Below are positions 31,745-42,851 of a stretch of 64,000 bases of DNA, piece by piece. A model generated the notes under the pieces. The model ran no database searches. It was not told the origin of the DNA and saw nothing but the letters and a program-made list of their open reading frames with translations. Source of the stretch: Epiperipatus broadwayi (taxonomy: Eukaryota > Onychophora > Udeonychophora > Euonychophora > Peripatidae); the NCBI GenBank assembly GCA_028023455.1, contig JAQFVV010012496.1:1364001-1428000 (forward strand), in the 5' to 3' direction. The position numbers were made by a program, and so were the translations under genes. Every line of letters starts with the position of its first letter. Position 1 is the first letter of the stretch.

Positions 31745-33640
31745 AGAAACAGCTTCTTGTCAAGCTGACTGTACCTGCTTTTGGGAGTTGTCAATGTTCT
31801 AAGGGCATAAGCTATAGGATGTTCACCTCTATAACAATGAAGTGATATTACAGCCCATTTCATATTCTCGGGTCTCAGTTATAATGATGACTTGATCATT
31901 ATAATGGTGAAAAAATAATTGTTTAGAAGTTGATAGGTCTGTAATTATGTTGAAAGCATTTCCATGATTTATGTTTCACATCCATCGCTGTCCTTTTCTT
32001 AAGAATTGATATAATGGTGGAGTCACACGTGCGTTTTCTTTTAGAAAACTCTCAAAAAAAATTGCGCAGGCCTAAAAACTCCAGTAAATCCTTGACTTTG
32101 CGGCATTTTTTACAGCTTTCAACATTTCTAGAGTAGGATACTTTCCTTTATGATTAATTACATGCACCAGAAAATTAAATTTGGTGATAATCCATGTGCA
32201 TTTAGAGATAATGTTTAATCTCGCACAAATTTTAAATATTCATGCTGATAATTCATTTTCTATTCCTGCAGTTATTAAAATGTCATCAAGATAAGAAATA
32301 AATACCTTCCTGAAGCAAACTATCACATTTTTGCCTAAAATAGGTTTAGTGTTATAGTTATCCCATAGAGTAATTTGTTGCATTTAAATAACTCTAGGTG
32401 GGTTGCATATAGTCAATAAATAATTCAGTCATTCTAGTTGTGATAGGACATTTGATAAAATATGAACTTTAAATCCAAATTTTTGCAACTGGGTACCAGA
32501 TAAGATCCTTTGCCGATGTATTTATTGAGCTTTATGTGGTAATCTCTGCTTAGGTCGACAGTCCCAGGTAGCTTCAGTATAATCACAACTAGAATGGCCC
32601 CAAGACTATTCTTCAATCAGAGATAAAAAGTCCCTTTTATTCAGCTTGCAAATTGTTTCTTCCATTTCTGACCTTAAAGCAAATAAGACCTTAGATGATC
32701 TACGTGCATTTGTTTGTACCTCTTTGAAAGTTCTATGTCCATCGGCCAGGTTTTCATATCTGCTGGGCCTGATTTGAATAAATGAGGGAATTTAATTCAG
32801 ATCTCCGACTCTAACTGTACTTTTTCTAATCGTATCAATCTGACTTCCCAACAGTTTGAAGCAGTTTCTTCCCAAAAGTCATCATTCATGATACAAAAAG
32901 GTAGAAATCTTATTCTAGAATTTAATTTAACAGATACCATTATTTTTCCACATATCTCTATTCTGTTAGCATTTACATCAGTGGCTGTCACATCATTCTT
33001 TTTACACTTCCAAACTATTTTTGTGTAACTACTCTATGATACTAATGACACCTCCATAATAATTTTTTGCTTCCATATGTTCATCCAGCAAAATATGATT
33101 GCTGAGCATTCATTTATTTTTTTTAATATCCATCTTTTCTTGCCATTTCCTCTCCACCATTTAGAATCTGATTGCTACACTATTTTTGTCTTTACTGTAA
33201 CAAACATGCAACATGTGTCCAATTATACTGCAAGTATGACATCTTTCATTTCTTAAACCTTCATTTTTTCTTCAGATGGACTTCTTTTTCTGCAACAATT
33301 TAAACTTTGACAGTTCAAAATTACAACTTCCATTTTCTTTACCATTGATGCATCTTTAGCATTTTGGAATTTTGCAACATTTTTCAAAACTAATTCATGG
33401 ATTATATATTTCTAAACTGCATGTTTATATGTTAACTCCAGCTCGTTCAGAAGAACTTGTCTTAGCTTATTGTTGGTCATTCCCCATAATGGTTGATCAA
33501 GGAATATGTCATCTAGCTTGGCATTAAAGTTATGCTCTTTAGCTGATGTTTTTAATGCCATGTTATAAACTTGGTATTTCTCATGTGGTGCTTGACTCCC
33601 ATTTCTAAATCTTAAGCGTGCCACCAATTTTGACAATGTG
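31745..33640 (-). pseudogene. Gypsy (Metaviridae-type) LTR retrotransposon, gag-pol remnant
   Basis: Minus strand, 5' to 3'. Gag part (33636-33412): RLRFRNGSQAPHEKYQVYN and LLNELELTYKHAV. A CCHC knuckle CHTCSIIGHMLHVC with C-x2-C-x4-H-x4-C spacing (about 33190-33250). A protease-like region (32990-32797). Reverse transcriptase pieces: SRDYHIKLNKYIGKG (about 32555), YLDDILIT (about 32290), and a HVINHKGKYPT segment (about 32160). RNase H start PIAYALRTL and SRYSQLDKKL (about 31820-31760). All parts are separated by stops and shifts; integrase and LTRs not found. Clearly dead. Confidence 0.82.
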
Positions 33641-34463
33641 GATTTAAAATATCCACTCGTCTTTTAATTCCAGATGATATATTTCTTCAGAAGGTTTCAG
33701 TTCACAGAGTTGGTTTGTCATTTGCAGGACATTTCCTTCCCTACAGCCACATAAGGGCTGCTACCTTTAACTTGTCATCAGAAAATTTCAGTTCCCAGAG
33801 TCAGTTCGCCACTTGCGGGATATCTCTTTTCCTAACAGTCACATAAGCACTGCTACCTTTAACTTGTCATTGTTTAGGCTATTCATCAAGATATACCTCT
33901 CTATATATTCCATATAGAGGCACATCTGCTGCATTGTTTATATAAAATTCACTGACAGAATTATTTTTAATGCCATTTTTTCTAGTTCAGCCTCGGTGTT
34001 CTTTTCATTAGACAACAATAATGAATGAGATTTCTATTTTCAAACTCAATGCACTGACATAATTATTTACAGGTTCTTCTACTGTCTGACTGCACCAATG
34101 TGCTGTATTCCAGAAAGGTAGTATTTACAATACCAAGTGGGTTGCATAAATATATTTGAAATCAAGAAATATTAAAGCAAATAAAACTTAAACAAGAATT
34201 TATTTATTCATAACAATATATATTATTCCACTTTTTTTTAAATTTGGGATTCCACCTTTTTTGTTAAAAGGAGGTTGCCTTGACAACTGTTTGAAATTGT
34301 TGATTGTTATCTATATTGGGATTGTCTAAGTGATGAGTGGTTTCTAATGGTTATATATAAGTATAGGGGATTTGAACTCAGATTTGAAGCACCCTTCAAT
34401 TATCCAAGCTATCTCATACAACTGATACACATGACCACACACATGTAGAAAAGATAAATAATC

Positions 34464-34507
34464 ACCAATATACGTATTTCATGCTAAACCAGCACTCATC
34501 AGTTGGT
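34464..34507 (-). ncRNA. Hammerhead ribozyme motif, family B (copy B11, consensus)
   Basis: ACCAA/UUGGU, CUGAUGA, stem II G-UGCU-GGUUU-AGCA-U, GAAA, AUACGUAU, A17. Identical to the majority base at each site among the copies. Confidence 0.84.
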
Positions 34508-34890
34508 CCAGATTATCATCTCCCACACACATATATATAATCAGGGCTCAGTTTATATTAAGATATCAAATCTTCATACTTTAATGGACAGGTTTCAATC
34601 TACTCCAACCTCCAACTTTTCAGCCATAACATATCATTAAAAATCTGATGATGAAACCCAAATCCCATGCTAATGCCAATATTATTGCCATACCCATGTT
34701 GACCTCAAGTCACTCTGACCCCTCATGTATAGGACCTTATCCATTTAAATACATAGAGGAGGGATGGACAAGATACAAGCTTGATATGTAAATATTTGAA
34801 AACCAGGCACTCTTCACAAACCTGGAGCTTAATTGTAAGTATAAGGGACTGATACACTTGACCACACACATGAAGAAAAAATAAATAATC

Positions 34891-34934
34891 ACCAATAACC
34901 ATATTTCGTGCTAAACCAGCATTCATCAGTTGGT
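34891..34934 (-). ncRNA. Hammerhead ribozyme motif, family B (copy B12)
   Basis: Stem I and core intact; stem II UGCU/AGCA; stem III AUAUGGUU is poor, so possibly inactive. Confidence 0.68.
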
Positions 34935-35045
34935 CCAGATTATCATCTCCCACATATATATAATCAGTGCTCAGTTTATATTAAGATAGCAAATCTTCAT
35001 ACTTTAATGGACAGGCTTTAATCTACTCCAACCTCCAACTTTATA

Positions 35046-35274
35046 AGCAGATGAAAATTAAAGTTTTTAATTTTCTCAGAAAATAAGATCTCGTAGAGTT
35101 ATCTTTCATAAAGGTGTGTATAAATTCTTTACACTTAGTCTTTAAAAATAAAAAAATGGGGATAACTTTCATAAAAAAATATTTTTTATACTGAAAGTCT
35201 GTACAACAAAAAATGATATCTCACAAATATGAATATTTTACTCATTTTTATAATATTGTAGTTTGCTTTATACA
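35046..35274. other. Unassigned spacer
   Basis: Nothing recognised. Confidence 0.4.
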
Positions 35275-35790
35275 GAGGCAAAACTCTCCATACAGTAAGC
35301 GCCATTCAGTGCAAGCCAGAGTAATCAATGAATACATGAAGATTTGTGCATAAAATCCCTATCTAGTGCCTACTTATCCAATATCCCCAGATTAGTTTCA
35401 AACTTGAAGCTCTCATCAGTGAGGAGCTTTGGATATAGTTGTAGGATCTATTGCAATCCTCCACCAGTCGCCTTTCACCTCTTTAACTAACTGCTAGAGG
35501 GTTGTATTAGATCCTAAGATCTAATGCTAACTGCTGGAGGGTTGCATTAGATTCCAAGATCTAGGTGCAGTGCTCTCAGATCCAAGGCTCCTCACTGATG
35601 AAAGCCACAAATTAGAAACTAGTATAGAGATATTGGGTGAATAGGCCCTAGATAAGGATTTTATGTACAAACTTTCCTGCATCCTTTAATTACTATGACT
35701 TGCATTGAGTAGTTGTATGGAGAGTTTTGCTTCTGTGTAAACAGCTTGTGTAAGCGTAACGAATGGTGTATCATGTGATGTTTGGGTGGT
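35275..35790. repeat. Family A inverted pair
   Basis: Forward part 35278-35500 with a minus-strand motif (35385-35424: CCUCA, CUGAUGA, AGC-UUCAA-GUU, GAAA, CUAAUC, UGGGG). Inverted part 35510-35790 with a plus-strand motif (35590-35629: CUGAUGA, AGCCACAAAUU, GAAA, CUAGUA, stem I lost). A 44-bp stretch around 'ttagatcctaagatctaatg' is repeated at 35500-35570. Confidence 0.65.
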
Positions 35791-36493
35791 TTAATATGCA
35801 ATTCTCTTGTACTGTTTGCAGTAAAAGTAACCATGTATATAAATTTCAAAATCTTGAAATGCCAGACAAAATCAGAGATAAGATCAGAAATAAACACACA
35901 GAAATTTCAATCTAGAACACCTTATATTTATTTAGTTTTAGAATTATTAAATTTGCATTAATCAGTAAATCTAAATGACTTTTTAAATAAACCCACAAAA
36001 GTAAGGTATTTTTAAATTAGCAGTAGAGTATTTTTAAAAATTGTTAATTTATTCTTTCAGGCATTATATGCTTCTGATTCAGTAAAATTTGCTTTGAAAA
36101 AATTTATTATAAAGTGAGAGATAATAGCTAAATGCCTTAAGACTTCATTGCTTTAATTGGAGAGTCCACTTTAAACTTTGGAAAAAGCTGTCTGGCTTTA
36201 GCCTGAGGCTCTTGACAAGTAAAAACTTCCCAAAAAAGTATTTTCATAAATCAAAACCATTCTTAAAAAAAATATTTTTTGGTATTTCAACAATTGTTTA
36301 AGTTAATTGAGATATTAACCAATCAATTAACCCTAGTATTACTATCATATTCTCCAACTATGCTTACCTATATATATATATATACATACACACATACATT
36401 AAATGTATAAACATATATAAAGATTTAGTTGATATCTTGTAAGTATTTAAAGTTATGAGTGCAAGTATAAAAACCCAACACAGAAACAAAATA
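35791..36493. other. Unassigned spacer
   Basis: A TA/CA microsatellite lies at about 36370-36400. No gene recognised. Confidence 0.45.
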
Positions 36494-36495
36494 TA

Positions 36496-37552
36496 TGAGA
36501 TTTGACAATTAAATGTGCGAACTTGCCATTATGCTCTTACAATGGCAGCGCTATACAAAACAACTTAGTATGCTGGGTTTGGGAAAGATAAGGGATATTT
36601 AGATATAAAGGCCATGTTGTAGAAATGGGATGCAGCAGGATAGAGAAGAATGTGGGAAAAACAGAGCTGGGAATGGAAAGGGAAGGTAAGATGGATAACA
36701 GGTTTCGCTGGGCATAATGGCTGAGAGATTCCTGACCCTGAAAAAGGAAAAGTGACAGTGCATCATCATATCACAAGATTACATAATCTTGGTATAACAG
36801 TGGCTCAGAGCTCTGTTTTTGTCAATATTTGATAGCGCCTTGCTGAGTGGCATTCATTATTGTTGTTGCGTGTTTTTGTGTGCAACTGCTAAAATGTCAG
36901 AGTTTAAATTAGAACAATGGACAAACGTGAAATAAGAAGCATTTTAGTCTGAGTTTATGGTGACAATGCCATAGAAAAAATGGCATTGTACAAATAGATT
37001 AAATGCTTTTCTGAAGAGAGAGACAGCATTACTGATCAAAAAATGGTCAGAGCAGTCATTAACGAACGAAAGTGACAAGAATGTTGCAAAAAATTGACAA
37101 TTTGTATGTCAAAACCATTGGCTGACTAAAAGAAGCGTATCAAACTGAGTAAACATCAATAGAAAAACAGCTAAGAAAATCTTTTCTCGCGAGAAAGGTG
37201 TGTGAAAAATGCGTTAGCTCACACAGCAGTGACACTGAGAGTTTTTAGCCAGTAAACAACTAACTGTATTGGAACATCCACACTACTCACCTGGCCTGTC
37301 CCAGCGATTTTCTTTATCCAATGATAAAAAAAAAAAATATTGAAAGGAAGACATTTTGTTGACATTCAGAGCATCAATGGTAATCACAGTGGCCATTCCA
37401 AAATACATGTCCCAAAATCACTTTGAAAAGTTGACTAGGCATTGACATAAATAAATAGCTTTACAAGGAGAGTAGTTCAATAGTGGCTTTCAGTAATAAG
37501 ATATGTAGTACTTTTTCTATGATGAGTTCATGAACTTAACTGTTGGATCCTG
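36496..37552 (+). mobile_element. mariner-family DNA transposon (second)
   Basis: Terminal inverted repeats of about 32 bp ('tgagatttgacaattaaatg' at left, complement of 'cttaactgttggatcctg' at right), with TA at 36494-36495 and 37553-37554. Contains a broken transposase. Confidence 0.75.
36894..37460 (+). pseudogene. mariner transposase pseudogene (second)
   Basis: Begins MSEFKLEQWTNVK. Later frames give KWIKCFSEERDSITDQK and VRAVINERK, typical of the mariner helix-turn-helix and linker. Then come CEKCVSSHSSDTESFLASKQ and LTVLEHPHYSPGLSQRFSLSN, the YSPDL-like segment of the catalytic domain, with ILKGRHFVDIQSINGN beyond. Much of the first catalytic half is deleted and shifts are frequent. 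Inactive. A different subfamily from the copy at 12278. Confidence 0.8.
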
Positions 37553-37682
37553 TAGTTTTCAATGTTATTAAAACAGACAAAACTCTCCATACAGTAGTGC
37601 CATTCAGTGCCAATTAGAGTAATCAATGGATGCCAGAAGGCTTGTGCATAAAATCCCCATGTAGTGCCTACTCATCCAATAT

Positions 37683-37722
37683 CCCCAGACTAGTTTCTGA
37701 CTTGTGGCCTTCGTCAGTGAGG
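37683..37722 (-). ncRNA. Hammerhead ribozyme motif, family A (best copy)
   Basis: Stem I CCUCA/UGGGG (5 bp with one U-G). Core CUGACGA, where position 7 is C. Stem II GGC-CACAA-GUC with an A-A at the base. GAAA. Stem III ACUAGU, a 3-bp palindrome. C17, giving the GUC triplet. All invariant residues are present. The A-A mismatch at 10.1/11.1 is unusual, so activity is less certain than in families B and G. Confidence 0.65.
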
Positions 37723-37767
37723 AACTTTAAATCTGAGAGCACTGCACCTAGATCTTAGGATCTAATG

Positions 37768-38262
37768 TAGTGTTCTTCAATCCTTGGTCCGCGGCCCGGT
37801 GCCGGGTTACAGAACTTTTCTGCAGGACCGTGTGCTAGACGGGCAGTAAAAAGTTTAAACTTTTAATTAATATAGCCAATTTTTATTTATTTTTATCCAA
37901 TTAAAAAAAAAAGAAAGCAGAACTAAAACAAAATCTAATCAATCATTTATAAATTAATTTGTTTTTCTAGTTATCACAGATGTTTATTGGGGGAGGGGGG
38001 GTAGAATTAAATTTTTTATTACTTTTCTAAAAAAATTAAAAAAAAAGTTTTTTATTATATAAACTCCATATATATATAAAACTTTATCTTATATATTTAA
38101 CATTGTTGTTTTGACCAGTTACAACAATTATGCTTATCTTTCAAAAAAATTTATATATAGACTTCAGCCGGTCTGCGAAATCTTATCCTTATTTTTGCTA
38201 GTCCGCGGAACCTTATCCTTACTTTTACCGGTCCGCAGGTGTAAAAAGGTTGAAGACCACTG
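37768..38262. mobile_element. hAT-type MITE, 495 bp, nested in family A
   Basis: Left end 'tagtgttcttcaatcc' and right end 'ggttgaagaccactg' are near-complementary terminal repeats. The 8-bp duplication 'atctaatg' lies at 37760-37767 and 38263-38270. Sister A units have an uninterrupted 'ggatctaatgcaac', the empty site. Subterminal 'ggtccgcggcc' blocks are typical of one hAT group. No coding sequence. Confidence 0.88.
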
Positions 38263-39245
38263 ATCTAATGCAACCTCCAGCAGCCACTCTACTTAACTAC
38301 AAAACTATGAGAATAAAATTGAAAAACACGATAATATTTTCAATCTAAGCTCAGTAGTTTATACAGTCATATGGGTCTGAACCCAGTTCAGTACCCATAC
38401 ATTTTGGTGTCTGGCTCTTTAACAATCATAGCCACCATTATCCTATTAGGCTAGGATTGGTGTATTAAACCACTGAATATCACATGATCACTATTTCTTA
38501 TGCTAGCACATACAGTAGTGCCACTCAATGCCAACCAGAGTAATCAATGGATGCCAGAAGGCTTGTGTATAAAATCTCCATCTAGTGCCTACTCATCTAA
38601 TATCCCCAGACTAGTTTCTGGCCTTCATCAGTGACGAGCTTTGGATCTGAGAGCACAGCACCTAGATCTTAGGATCTAATGCAACTCTCCAGCAGCCACC
38701 TTTTATCTGTACTTAATTGCAAAACTATGAGAATAAAATTTGAAAACACAATATTTCAATCTAAGCTCAATAGCTTAAATAGTCATATGGGTCTGAACCC
38801 CGTTCAGTACCCATACATTTTGGTGTCTTTGGCTCTTTAAAAACCATAGCCACCACTATCCTATTGGGCAGGATTGGTGTTAAACCACTAAACATCACAT
38901 GATCACTATTTCTTATGCTAGCACATAACTATTATTAAAACAGCAAAACTCTCCATACAGTAGTGCCACTCAGTGCTAACCAGAGTAATCAATGAATGCC
39001 AAAAGGCTTGTGCATAAAATCCCCATATAGTCCCTACTCATCCACTATCCTGACTAGTTTCTAGCTTGTGGCCTTTGTCAGTGAGGAGCTTTGGATCTGA
39101 GAACACTGCACCTAGATCTTAGGATCTTATTCAACCCTCCAGCACTGAGTGGCACTGCTATATGAAGAGTTGTGCCTATTTTAATAAGTTATGTGCTAGC
39201 ATAATATATAGTGATCATGTGATGTTTAATAGTTTTCAATGTCAT

Positions 39246-39899
39246 TATATTTTCAATATGATTGCTACCTGTCATAATACATTACATCCACAGATCAACC
39301 ACTTTATATTCAATGTAAAATACTCATAGCCTACTTGATAAGATACACAAGAAGCAATCACTGGTTATCAGATGAGATTAACAAGGCTATTGAAAAAGAT
39401 CTTTCTGTTCTAATTTAAACAATACTATAATAGCTAAGTGGTTGGCATATCTCACAGCAGATACTAATATTATAACTTTTAATAGTGGGAAGCAATTGAT
39501 CTAGTTCATGTTTTCAATTTATATTTCATGTTGTTTATACAAAATAATAGCAAAACTCTTTCCATACATTACATTATAATAACCCAATAAAGAAATACTA
39601 ATACTAATAATGATAATGTATAATTTGTACAGAAATACTTTCAATTAATTTAGTTCATAACTTTTATCAATGGAACTTATGTGGACAAGAAAAAGATGTC
39701 GCATAATTTTCCAGGAAGGATGCATTTCAGTACTAGCAGATTGCTATTTATTATACTTAAATTGATTTATAAAAATTTCCTGTTGAATTTTTCCTCTTTC
39801 CATGGCGTCTTTCTTCACGTAATATTCTAGCATGATGGGCATTAAAGTAAATATAAAGCTGCAAAATTTTTGACGATCAGAGAAAACGGAAGCAGTAAG
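39246..39899. other. Unassigned spacer
   Basis: Nothing recognised. Confidence 0.4.
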
Positions 39900-39924
39900 A
39901 GACTGATTATATATTCATGAAGGA

Positions 39925-40010
39925 AATACGATTGCTAAGAATATGACTACCGGTTAGTCGAAAGCATGTTTAGCATACCATGCTGTTAAAGAATTAAACT
40001 AAGTCTTTCT
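39925..40010 (+). repeat. Family E repeat with paired outer stem
   Basis: GACUA-CCGGU-UAGUC, GAAA, then GCAUG-...-CAUGC. The box before is CUAAGA. See 31470 for the compensatory partner. Confidence 0.5.
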
Positions 40011-40744
40011 TTGTATACGTTTTGTATGTATTTATTTTGAAACCATAAGATTATGTTTAAGCAGGCCAAAGTGACTTCTATGAAAGGAATAAAGAGAAGA
40101 ATTAAAGAATCTTTATTATTAAAAGTGTACTGTACTCACATGATTAACTTATTTAAAAGTTACTCTAACATTAAAGGTACGTGGATATAGTTGAGAATTA
40201 TGGGAAATTTATTCGGTATATACTTGTAATTATTTTTGTCATTCCCTGAGAAAAATTTTTTGGAAAGTTTTACTGAATTCTGAATGTGGTGCAATTTTCA
40301 CATATATACATGTATGAACACTATGGTATGTAATTAATGTTAGAAGTCTATTTTTTTAAAACAAAAAAAAAAAAATTGTACAAATGAGAATATATCAAAA
40401 TTTAAGATTTAGATGTAAATACAAGATGGCAGGCAGACGATATTAAAAATCCCCTGATTGCAAACTTAGGCTGCCATGATCATGGTCTTTTATTTAAGTA
40501 TTTACAACTGCAGATCACTTTCAAATGAAGAAAGATTGCAAAAAATTGAAAGAACTGTCTAATATTAAATGACAAATTAATGGATTTTATGAAGTTGGAA
40601 CAAAATGTGATGAGAGATTGATTTATAAAGTGGACAAGTACTTTATTTACCACAAAGGAATAAATATTGATAGCAGAAGTGGAGTGGAATTTACTAAAAT
40701 AAAGAGTGGAAAAAAAAAAACATTAAGGAGATTGATATCATATC
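40011..40744. other. Unassigned spacer
   Basis: Nothing recognised. Confidence 0.4.
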
Positions 40745-40980
40745 ATTTACAACTTTCTTAAACACTTTAACAATACTATTTTTTATATCCAAACTTTATT
40801 CTAATAGTTCCGACTGTCCTGCGGTCATCATCAGAACTACAATATCCAAATATATAATTACACAATTAATACATTTTATACATATACTGGATATAAAAAA
40901 ATAGTATTATCAAAGTGTTTAAAGAAGTTGTAAGTGGTATGATATGTAAAAGTAGAAATCAATACATAAGGAAAGGAGGA
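40745..40980. repeat. Family C foldback with HHR-like hairpin and B empty site
   Basis: Arms: 'aatactattttttatatcca' against 'tggatataaaaaaatagtat'. Minus strand 40806-40838: CUGAUGA (40828-40834), GACCG...CAGUC, GGAA (GAAA mutated). 'aatcaatacataaggaaagg' at 40957 on is the unoccupied counterpart of the B insertion at 13877-14266. Confidence 0.65.
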
Positions 40981-41559
40981 CAAAGGAGATCGATGATATA
41001 ACAAATAGAGATATATAAGAGGTTAGTCAATCAAATTAATGGAAGATTCCAAATGCATATATTTCAGATTTAGGTCTCAACAAGTTAGGAATGTGATAAA
41101 GAAATAGAGGATTTTTATATGAAAGTCCAAGATGCTTTTGATTACACTAAATACCATTTTAAATCACCATAGGAAACTTTAATGCTAGAATTGATATATG
41201 ATTGAAAGATGAAAGTGCTGAAAGTAAATTTGGTTACGATGATAAAATAATAGGACACAGGCTTGCGGAGTTCGCAGCAAAAATAATATGAGTTCTTTCT
41301 TTGGGAAATGCATCCAAATGAAGAAACAGCAGAACTGGATTATATTTTGTCTAACAAAAAATATGTATTTTAAGATTGTAATGTTTTTAATAAATTTAAT
41401 GCAGGAAGTCACCATTGAATAGAGATGTAAAACATGTGTTAATGCAAAACAAGAGAGACAAAAGTTATTAAGAAAAATAGTATTCACAGTTAATATTCTC
41501 AATCTTCAGAAATATTCCAATAAATAATATTATTTATAAAGCGCAAACAGTTTAAAATG

Positions 41560-41800
41560 AAATTGAAAGGCTGAAATCTCCCGCATGCACTCTTTTTTGA
41601 ATGCTTGTATGACAGATAGCTGTCTGAGGGGCTCTCAAATCGCAACACAAGACAGAGATTTTACCTTTTTCTTGTAAAATCTCTGTCTTGTGTTGCGATT
41701 TGAGAGCCTCTCAGATATCTATAATTACATCTGATTGGCTGTCATACAAGCATTCAAAAAAAAAAAATGCATGCGAGAGGTTTCAACCTTTCAATTTAAT
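41560..41800. mobile_element. Foldback MITE inside the RTE element
   Basis: Nearly complete inverted repeat: 'attgaaaggctgaaatctc' at left against 'gaggtttcaacctttcaat' at right, with arms continuing through 'gaatgcttgtatgaca' and a centre 'aaaatctctgtcttgtgtt'. A decayed copy is at 49280-49440. Confidence 0.75.
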
Positions 41801-42777
41801 TCCAATGAATGTAAATTAGAACATGAAAATTGTTTTCAAATATTAACATATTTTGATTATGGTTCAAATTTGAATGAAATCAATAGGAAGATAACTGAGA
41901 TACTTTTAAAAATGCACAAAGATAGCTGGTAAAAAAAAAAGTAGCAATCAACCAGTAAAATTTTTTCTGAGACAATTTATGAAGAAAAGAAGAAATACGA
42001 AAATATATAAAAATGATGTATGAGGAATGACTGAACATCTAGAATTTTGTAAAATGGTACGAAAAAGATCTAATAATGATATAAGAAAATATAACTATGA
42101 ATTTATAAGACAATAAAAATGTCAATACAAAACAACATCTTAGTACTGATAGAAAACTTATTTCTGCAATAAGAAAAAAAGATGAAACTATGAACCAAAA
42201 AGAGAGATGATATCATGAAATGTGTAGAAGAGTTCTAATGAGAATTATATAGCAATAAAGAACAAGAAAAAGTATCTCCTACAACTACTATACCTTCTAA
42301 ACTGCCCAGAATTCTAAATAAAAGAGATAAATGCAATAAAATCTATGAAAGAATGAGAAAAGCACTAGGTAATGCTGGAATTATAACCGATATCTTAAAA
42401 GAAGCAGGCCCAAAATATAGAAAAAACTTTGGCAAAGTTAAATATCAAATGTTTAAATGATAAAGATGTACCAGATGATTGGAAAAATGCAGCATTAATA
42501 TTAATATTTAAAAAAGCTGATAAAAAAGATATTAAAAATTACAGACTTAGCAGTTTTTTATCAGTTCTATACAAAAATTTTCTCAAGATAATTACAACTC
42601 GTCTACAGTAAATATTGGATTCCAAACAATCAAAAGATAGCTAATTTAATAGTGGTTTTTTATACAGTAGATCATATCCGAGTATTCAGAGAAGTTATAG
42701 AAAGGATGAATGAATATGAGTTGCCATTTTGCTTCGGATTTGTAGATTATGAAAAAGCATTTCAATGTATAAGCAAT

Positions 42778-42851
42778 TCTTTTTTCATATGTCATAGCAT
42801 CTGCCGGGACGCGAACCCACACCCGTCTGCAACCAACTACTTGCTTGCATG
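42778..42851 (-). mobile_element. tRNA-derived short SINE (copy T7), 5'-truncated, in the RTE reverse transcriptase
   Basis: T run, 'catatgtcatagcatctgcc', B box on the minus strand (GGGTTCGCGTCCC, 42805-42817) and 'gtagttggttgcagacg'; stops at 'cttgcttgca'. It interrupts the coding stretch between DYEKAFQCIS and the DLEYYQTLKNIYKNA segment. Confidence 0.8.

Larger units (their letters stand above)
34235..35045 (-). repeat. Family B, two direct units
   Basis: The first unit has its outer block at 34250-34360, its ribozyme at 34464-34507 and an end near 34735. The second starts 'atatttgaaaaccaggcact' (34793), has its ribozyme at 34891-34934 and is cut near 35040. The ribozymes are 427 bp apart in the same orientation, which gives a monomer period for family B in tandem form. 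Confidence 0.75.
37563..39245. repeat. Family A tandem array (three direct units plus an inverted end)
   Basis: Unit 1 is 37566-38515, interrupted by a hAT MITE; without the MITE and its duplication it is about 447 bp. Unit 2 is 38516-38935, joined tail to head with a 30-bp deletion. Unit 3 is 38936-39140, truncated, then an inverted head/tail at 39142-39235. Minus-strand motifs: 37683-37722 (intact), about 38603-38640 (stem II deleted), about 39048-39086 (CUGACAA, broken). Confidence 0.8.
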
